This document shows positions 59,116 through 64,000 of a stretch of 64,000 bases of DNA, piece by piece. Source of the stretch: Candidatus Endomicrobiellum trichonymphae (GTDB lineage: Bacteria; Elusimicrobiota; Endomicrobiia; Endomicrobiales; Endomicrobiaceae); contig NZ_AP017459.1 in NCBI RefSeq assembly GCF_002355835.1, positions 496,001 to 560,000 of the forward strand, written 5' to 3'. A program made the translations under genes and the position numbers. A model generated the notes under the pieces. The model was not told the origin of the DNA and ran no database searches. It worked only from the letters and a program-made list of their open reading frames with translations. The first letter of the stretch is position 1; each line of letters begins with the position of its first letter.

Positions 59116-59799
59116 ATGAAATTAGAAGAATTTAAAACTAAATTTATAAAGTTAAAAGAAGAAGGATATATACTTTCTAAAAGAAGTGGTCCCACTGGTA
59201 TAGGATATACTTTAGAATCCTCTTTGGGAATTTTGGAAAATAATAATGCTAAACCGGATATAGAAGGTGCTGAACTAAAAGCTCATCGTACGAAAGAAAA
59301 ATCTCTTATCACGCTGTTTACTTTCAATAATAAAGTTTGGGAAATGCCGCCTTTGGAAGCAATTAAGAAATATGGCAGTCTTGATACAAATGGAAGAAAA
59401 GGATTATATTATACAATGTCTTTAAAACCTAATAGTACAGGATTGTTTCTTGAAGTTACAAAAGCAGCAATTTCAGTAAGGCATATATCTGGAGAGATAG
59501 TTGCTTCATGGAGTTTACAAAACTTAGCTGATAGATTTATTCAAAAAATACCGTCATTAATTTTTGTTTCAGCACATACGGAAGAAAGGGCAGGAAAAGA
59601 ATATTTCCATTTTTATCGTGCGCAATTAATGAAAGGGACTTCGTCGGAGTTATTAGAAAATCAATTTAAAGAAGAAAATATTTTAGTAGACTTAAGACTG
59701 CATGACAAAGGAACAAGCGCGCGAAATCATGGTACAGGCTTTAGGATTTATGAGCATAAAATGCCGGAGTTATTTAAGAGTATAGAGGACATAGTATGA
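59116..59799 (+). CDS. MvaI/BcnI-family type II restriction endonuclease
   Basis: The 227-residue protein starts KLEEFKTKFIKLKEEGYILS and has GPTGIGYTLESSLGI, typical for this family. The catalytic PD-(D/E)xK set is Asp48, Glu53 and Lys55 in KPDIEGAELKAH. MvaI and BcnI cut CCWGG and CCSGG as monomers; the exact site here cannot be read from sequence. ATG at 59116 fits the family start; a TTG at 59074 would add 14 residues. The stop overlaps the methyltransferase start by 4 bases. No disruption is visible. Confidence 0.9.
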   Translation: MKLEEFKTKFIKLKEEGYILSKRSGPTGIGYTLESSLGILENNNAKPDIEGAELKAHRTKEKSLITLFTFNNKVWEMPPLEAIKKYGSLDTNGRKGLYYTMSLKPNSTGLFLEVTKAAISVRHISGEIVASWSLQNLADRFIQKIPSLIFVSAHTEERAGKEYFHFYRAQLMKGTSSELLENQFKEENILVDLRLHDKGTSARNHGTGFRIYEHKMPELFKSIEDIV

Positions 59800-61022
59800 A
59801 ATATCTGATAACGAGAAATGAAAAATATGATTTTTTAGGACAGTCCTATGCTACGCAGTACCCGAATATTCATAAATATCCTGCTACTATGATTCCTCAA
59901 ATAGGAATAGAATTATTGAAAGAAATGAATATAGATAACGACAAACTTCTTGATCCGTATTGTGGTTCAGGTTCTTCTTTTACTGCAGGATTAGAAAATG
60001 GCTTTTCAGAAATGGATGGGTTTGATATTAATCCCTTAGCTGTTCTTATTTCAAGAACAAAATTCTCGAAAATAGATATAGATAAAGTTGAGATTATAAA
60101 ACAGAATTTACGAGGTGATATATATGATTTTATAAGACGGGAATATAATATAAGTAATATTCAAATTACGCAGTATGCCAATATTGATTATTGGTTTTCA
60201 AAGCCGGTTCTGCAAAACTTATCAGTATTGAAATGTTTTATAAATAAAATTGATAAAGATATTCAACAAATATTTTTGGTTCCATTTTCTGAAACAATAA
60301 GGGAATGTTCTTATACAAAAAACAATGAGTTCAAATTATATAGAATTAAACCGGAAGAGGTTTTACGATTTAATCCCGACGTATTTAGCGTTTTCTTTAA
60401 TAAATTAAATAAAATTATTGAAATATATAAGAAGTATTATCTGCCTAAAGTAAATAACTTAAAAGTTAATATACATTGCTCAGAGTTTGTAAATGCAAAT
60501 AGGAAATATGGTGTTGTATTGACAAGTCCGCCGTATGGCGATAGTTTTACAACTGTTGCTTATGGTCAGTTTTCTATGTTCAGCAATCAATGGCTTGGTT
60601 TTAAAAATGCAAGACAAATAGACAATATGCTTATGGGCGGACGCAATGTCAAACAAATATATAATAATAGTATTATAACTGACTATGTAAAAGAAATTTC
60701 AATAAAATCCTCTAAACGGGCATTAGAGGTTTCATCATTTTATTTTGACTTAGGCAGGTCAATAACAAATGTTGCCAAAAGCGTTAAAAAGAAAGGAGTT
60801 GTTTTTTACATAACTGGAAATAGAAGAGTGCAAGATGTTCAATTGCCGACGGATCAATTTATAGCTGAACAATTTGAACAAAATGGTTTTAATCATCTCT
60901 TTACCTATGAAAGGCTTTTATCAAATAAGTCAATGCCGTTAAAAAACTCGCCGTCTAATAAAGCAGGTTATACAAGAGACACTATGATGAAAGAATACAT
61001 TGTCGCAATGTCAAAACAATAA
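59796..61022 (+). CDS. Cognate DNA methyltransferase (probably N4-cytosine)
   Basis: The 408-residue enzyme has motif X-like residues ~28-40, motif I LLDPYCGSGSS (51-61), FDINPLAVLISRTKF (motif II region) and the catalytic TSPPYGDS (243-250), then YITGNRRVQ. SPPY is typical of N4-cytosine methylases, and MvaI/BcnI systems are known to use N4-methylcytosine; the base modified here is inferred. Motif I precedes motif IV, with the presumed target-recognition part between them. It protects host DNA from the overlapping endonuclease gene. Confidence 0.88.
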   Translation: MKYLITRNEKYDFLGQSYATQYPNIHKYPATMIPQIGIELLKEMNIDNDKLLDPYCGSGSSFTAGLENGFSEMDGFDINPLAVLISRTKFSKIDIDKVEIIKQNLRGDIYDFIRREYNISNIQITQYANIDYWFSKPVLQNLSVLKCFINKIDKDIQQIFLVPFSETIRECSYTKNNEFKLYRIKPEEVLRFNPDVFSVFFNKLNKIIEIYKKYYLPKVNNLKVNIHCSEFVNANRKYGVVLTSPPYGDSFTTVAYGQFSMFSNQWLGFKNARQIDNMLMGGRNVKQIYNNSIITDYVKEISIKSSKRALEVSSFYFDLGRSITNVAKSVKKKGVVFYITGNRRVQDVQLPTDQFIAEQFEQNGFNHLFTYERLLSNKSMPLKNSPSNKAGYTRDTMMKEYIVAMSKQ

Positions 61023-61036
61023 ATATATCTGGTTTA

Positions 61037-62465
61037 TTATAATACTAGATTATCTTTTAGTTCATTAACGTAGTTATTAATATTACCTTCAGGAATATCG
61101 TACATATCTTTTATCCTTGTACAAACAAATCTAAACTCATCGCTAAATCTCCTTTGAAAACCAATCCGTTCAAACAAACTAAAGTATTCCAAAATTTTAA
61201 TTTTTTCTTTTGTTTCTTTGGAATCAATCAGTTTTTCATCACTTACGTATTTAAGCCAGATATCGTCAAGATTTTCTAAATATTGTTCCGGATTTTTTAA
61301 AATATTCTCTGCAACAATTATTGCTGCCCTGGCAAATCCTTCGCAAAGTCTTACTATTTTATTACAAGTGTTATTCGGCAGGGTTGGAGAATCCTCTTTA
61401 ATAAGTCCCAAAAGAGCAGATTCTGTATAAATACTTTATCTTCATCAACTCTTCTTGTATCAACAAAATTAGAATTATATATAGTAATAAGTTTTAAATT
61501 ACTCACATTGTACTCAACATCATTAAATATTTGTTTTGCATTTTTACTATCACATTCGTCAATAACCAAAATCAAAGACACATTTTTATTTATATTAATA
61601 TAGTTTTTCAATCTTGAATTATTATATTCTTCAGGGGATTTAAAAAAGATACAATTACGCTTTAAATCATTGTCGCTTAATATTTGAATAACTGTCTTTG
61701 TTTTACCTATTCCCGATGCTCCTAATATTCTTATATGCATAGCTATATTGCTTTTGTTTTGAGCTTTCAATAATTTTAGAGCGCTGGAAATAATATTTGT
61801 TCTATGCTCATCTTCAAAATATTTGTTTTTCAAATCGCTCTGTTGAGATATAGTTTTATATAAAGTATAAGCTGAACTTATTAGTTCTGTCTTTATATTT
61901 AACAATAAGCATGGATAATTTTTTTCATAACGCTATTTATATGTTCATATCCCCACACATGTACCTTACAATTAGAATAACCGCATTGATTAAAGTATTC
62001 TTTAAGAAAATTAATCGCGGCAATTCGATCTTTTTCTACGAATGTATGTTTAAATGTCACATAAACATAAGCAGCCTCATTATCTAAACAGTCTCTAATA
62101 GCAGGTTTTAGTTTATTTTTTATCTCATGTGTCCGTTTGGGGGGATCTCTCGTTAATTTATCAATTTCTTCAATATTGCAGCCAAATAATTCGTTTACAA
62201 TAGTACTTTTATTCCAAGGCTTGCTACCAGATTCTGTCTTTATTTGAAAACGAACATCATCAGCAATAATAATATCGCTTCTTATACCATTCATGCTTTT
62301 TATAACAGCATCAATGCCGCCATCAGGACATGTTATATCTTGGGAGCAATTAATGTAAGTCAGCGGAATGCCATTTTTGACTGCTTCCAAACGAAGAAGT
62401 TCTTTAAATAAATTAACAGCTTCTTCAGGTTTATAATTTGACAACTCTTTGCTTAACTTGAACAT
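61037..62465 (-). pseudogene. Nuclease-STAND ATPase defence gene, 5' part (inverted)
   Basis: On the minus strand a start at 62465 (MFKLSKEL), with AAGGAG 7 bases upstream, opens a nuclease-like domain with DGGIDA and FQIKTES, a PD-(D/E)xK pattern. The frame slips at a run of seven A (61919-61925) into an ATPase part with IRILGASGIGKTKT (Walker A) and LILVIDECDS (Walker B). It slips again near 61420 into helical and winged-helix sequence RLCEGFARAAI and NNYVNELKDNL, and ends at 61037. The order nuclease-NTPase-winged helix matches STAND/Avs-like anti-phage proteins. The sensor part is missing here and appears on the other strand. Confidence 0.75.
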
Positions 62466-62505
62466 ACAAATGCTCCTTGTTCCATACTATCTGTTTATGC
62501 ATATA

Positions 62506-64000
62506 CTGCAAGGAGAAACCACTTTATATATTTCTTCAAGAATTTTCCAAAACTGGCTCAAAAAAAATTGGTGGAAGAAAAATGTTCATGCATTTAAATA
62601 TGAAGGATTTGCAGAAAATATGCCAGAAACTTTAGTAGAATTTTTTAATAAAGAATTGCCAGAATGCCCGACGGATGTTAAAGATAACATACTTCAAAAC
62701 CAATTTGATAATTACAATGACATAAATAACAAAAAAAATTATTTCAAAGTATAGCTTGTCAACGAAATAACAATGTTTTTGAGAAACTAAAAAAAAAAAA
62801 AACGAGAATTTAAATGAAGAAACTCTTTCTAGTGTAGATGGAGACATACAAGCTTTACTTACATATTATGCTAAGAGTACTGTTTATTTTACAAAAAGTT
62901 GCGATTTACTATTTAAAATTGCAGTCTTTGAAAATGGAAATACAGCAGAATCATTTTTTGCAGATTTGTTCACTATTTTTTATAACTCAGTGGATATGGC
63001 AAATACATACGCTTCATTGCCGGACAAGATTGATTATTTGAATAGTTTAATTAAATTAAAAAAAACGAAAAGAGAAATACTAATAATATTAAAAGCTATT
63101 GAGCAAGGCATACAAAATCCTTTGCATAATAGCAAACACGAATATGACTCTAATAAATTTATTGTTAAAATTTTAAGACAATTCAGTTTTAAAGATGCAG
63201 AATTGAGATATATAGATGATTTATTTAAATTAACATTAACAATTTTAGGACAAAGCCCTGATGCTGAGATTATAAAAAAATGTAATTATATATTTAATAG
63301 AATTGCTTTTTATTTATTACAAAATAACGAAACATTCAAAGTTGCTTTAAATCGGTATAAAGAACTAATAAATACTAAAAAGTATGATGTTTTTGAATTT
63401 ATAAGAAGTCTTGACGATGCGTGCAGATATAATTGGATTAAAGAGTTGAATGAAGAAAATATTAGTAAACTGCGTATATTTTATGAAGATTTAAAAAACA
63501 CAAATAAACTTACAGATTTGAAGATTTTTTGTATGCAATATCCGCCTCTTCGTCAAGACGAAGAGAATGAGATATTTAATAATTTAGTGAATATTACAGA
63601 TTTAGAAGAAAATAAAATGCTTGAGTTTTTGTTTTCCGACAAATCTAATTTATCATTTGATGTCGGTATGAAAAAAGCAGCAGGCGACAACGATTTGAGT
63701 ATATTCAAAAAAATTGTAGATAAATATATAGAGTTAAAAGCTCCTAAAAACATAGATTTAATAATCGGGTACTTTCGCGGTTTATATGAAAAAAATCAAG
63801 ATACTTTTGATGATACAGTACTCAGAATTGATTGTAAGTCGCCACTATATACAATTTTGCCGGATATTATTAATACAATACCTACAGATAAAACTGTAAA
63901 ACATTTATTTAATTTGATTAAAAGCAATAAATTTTCTATTACTGATTTAAAATCAAGAATAAGTCGATGTTCAAAACAATTATTGACTGAAGTTATTGAA
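62506..64000 (+). pseudogene. Nuclease-STAND ATPase defence gene, 3' part (sensor repeats)
   Basis: Plus-strand reading from 62506 gives LQGETTLYISSRIFQNWLKK, which looks like the continuation of the winged helix that ends at 61037 on the other strand. NWWKK and ENMPETLVEFFNKELPE follow. Frames then change at a run of eight A (62731-62738) and a run of 14 A (62789-62802). From about 62803 a single frame stays open to the right edge (over 390 codons), with helical repeat-like sequence such as KSCDLLFKIAVFENGNTAESFF. Such helical arrays form the sensor of STAND proteins. The gene continues beyond the window. Not functional as arranged. Confidence 0.65.

Noticed and set aside
62473-62515. Short inverted repeat CTCCTT / AAGGAG near the right inversion junction, as recombination arms
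   Set aside because: One arm is simply the ribosome site of the minus-strand start and the other encodes QGE; the arms do not recur at the left junction.
1-64000. CRISPR array, insertion sequence or prophage
   Set aside because: I saw no regularly spaced repeats, no transposase or integrase motif, and no phage structural genes on either strand.
1-64000. rRNA, tmRNA, RNase P RNA or SRP RNA genes
   Set aside because: The spacers were scanned by eye for conserved cores; only tRNA-Leu was found. A covariance-model search would be needed to exclude divergent RNAs.

Overview
The window reads as a piece of an AT-rich, gene-reducing bacterial chromosome. Housekeeping genes are intact and tightly packed, often overlapping by 4 bases. 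Many accessory genes survive only as recognisable wrecks with in-frame stops, frameshifts and internal deletions. Gene content (type II thymidylate kinase/HolB/PSP1/MetG block, HrcA-GrpE-DnaK-DnaJ, NadD-YqeK-LytR_C-RsfS, Lnt, MlaE and LpxK remnants, an anaerobic-type 2-oxoacid:ferredoxin oxidoreductase subunit, a HydE remnant, many radical SAM enzymes) fits an anaerobic, diderm, host-restricted lineage. My best guess is an Endomicrobium-like member of the Elusimicrobiota (termite-gut flagellate symbiont). That assignment is inference from gene content and decay pattern, not from a marker alignment.

Layout. 1-2.9 kb: end of a 7TM-HD phosphodiesterase, ybeY, two collapsed CBS/CorC-type genes, recO. 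3.1-10.9 kb: a graveyard holding ammonium transporter and PII pseudogenes, intact mnmA (minus), a hydE remnant, then a run of broken envelope-sugar genes (LmbE-like deacetylase, family 2 glycosyltransferase, lpxK, gmhB) and about 1.4 kb of unassignable debris. 10.9-17.5 kb: gpmA, an FtsH-type protease, an unknown secreted protein, a decayed XRE-cupin regulator plus acyl-CoA ligase pair, and intact pta. 17.8-21.1 kb (minus): WalJ-like hydrolase, M42 and M48 peptidases. 21.3-30.2 kb: tmk-holB-PSP1-metG, a wrecked type ISP-like restriction-modification gene, tatD with its associated radical SAM gene, and a 3D-domain protein. 30.4-31.8 kb (minus): tRNA-Leu(CAA), a GNAT protein, an orphan ferredoxin-oxidoreductase gamma subunit with a frameshifted tail.

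31.9-37.5 kb: CIRCE-regulated hrcA-grpE-dnaK and dnaJ, the last two separated by a perfect palindrome and a dead gene. 38-42.9 kb: rpsF-ssb-rpsR-rplI-dnaB-alr, then an mlaE pseudogene. 43.7-50.4 kb: hemW, secA, lnt, holA. 50.5-54.7 kb (minus): rpsT, then a thiamine-thiazole operon thiG-H-E-S-F headed by a TPP riboswitch with an intrinsic terminator. 55.2-58.8 kb: BatE-like protein, nadD, yqeK, LytR_C protein, rsfS.

59-64 kb is the defence island: an apparently intact MvaI/BcnI-type restriction endonuclease and methyltransferase, followed by a large nuclease-ATPase (STAND/AVAST-like) gene. Its 5' part now lies on the minus strand and its 3' part on the plus strand. The two protein pieces join naturally across the outer ends, so I infer an inversion of about 1.46 kb inside a gene that once followed the methyltransferase in the same operon. 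Several homopolymer frameshifts accompany it. This is the most unusual structure in the window.
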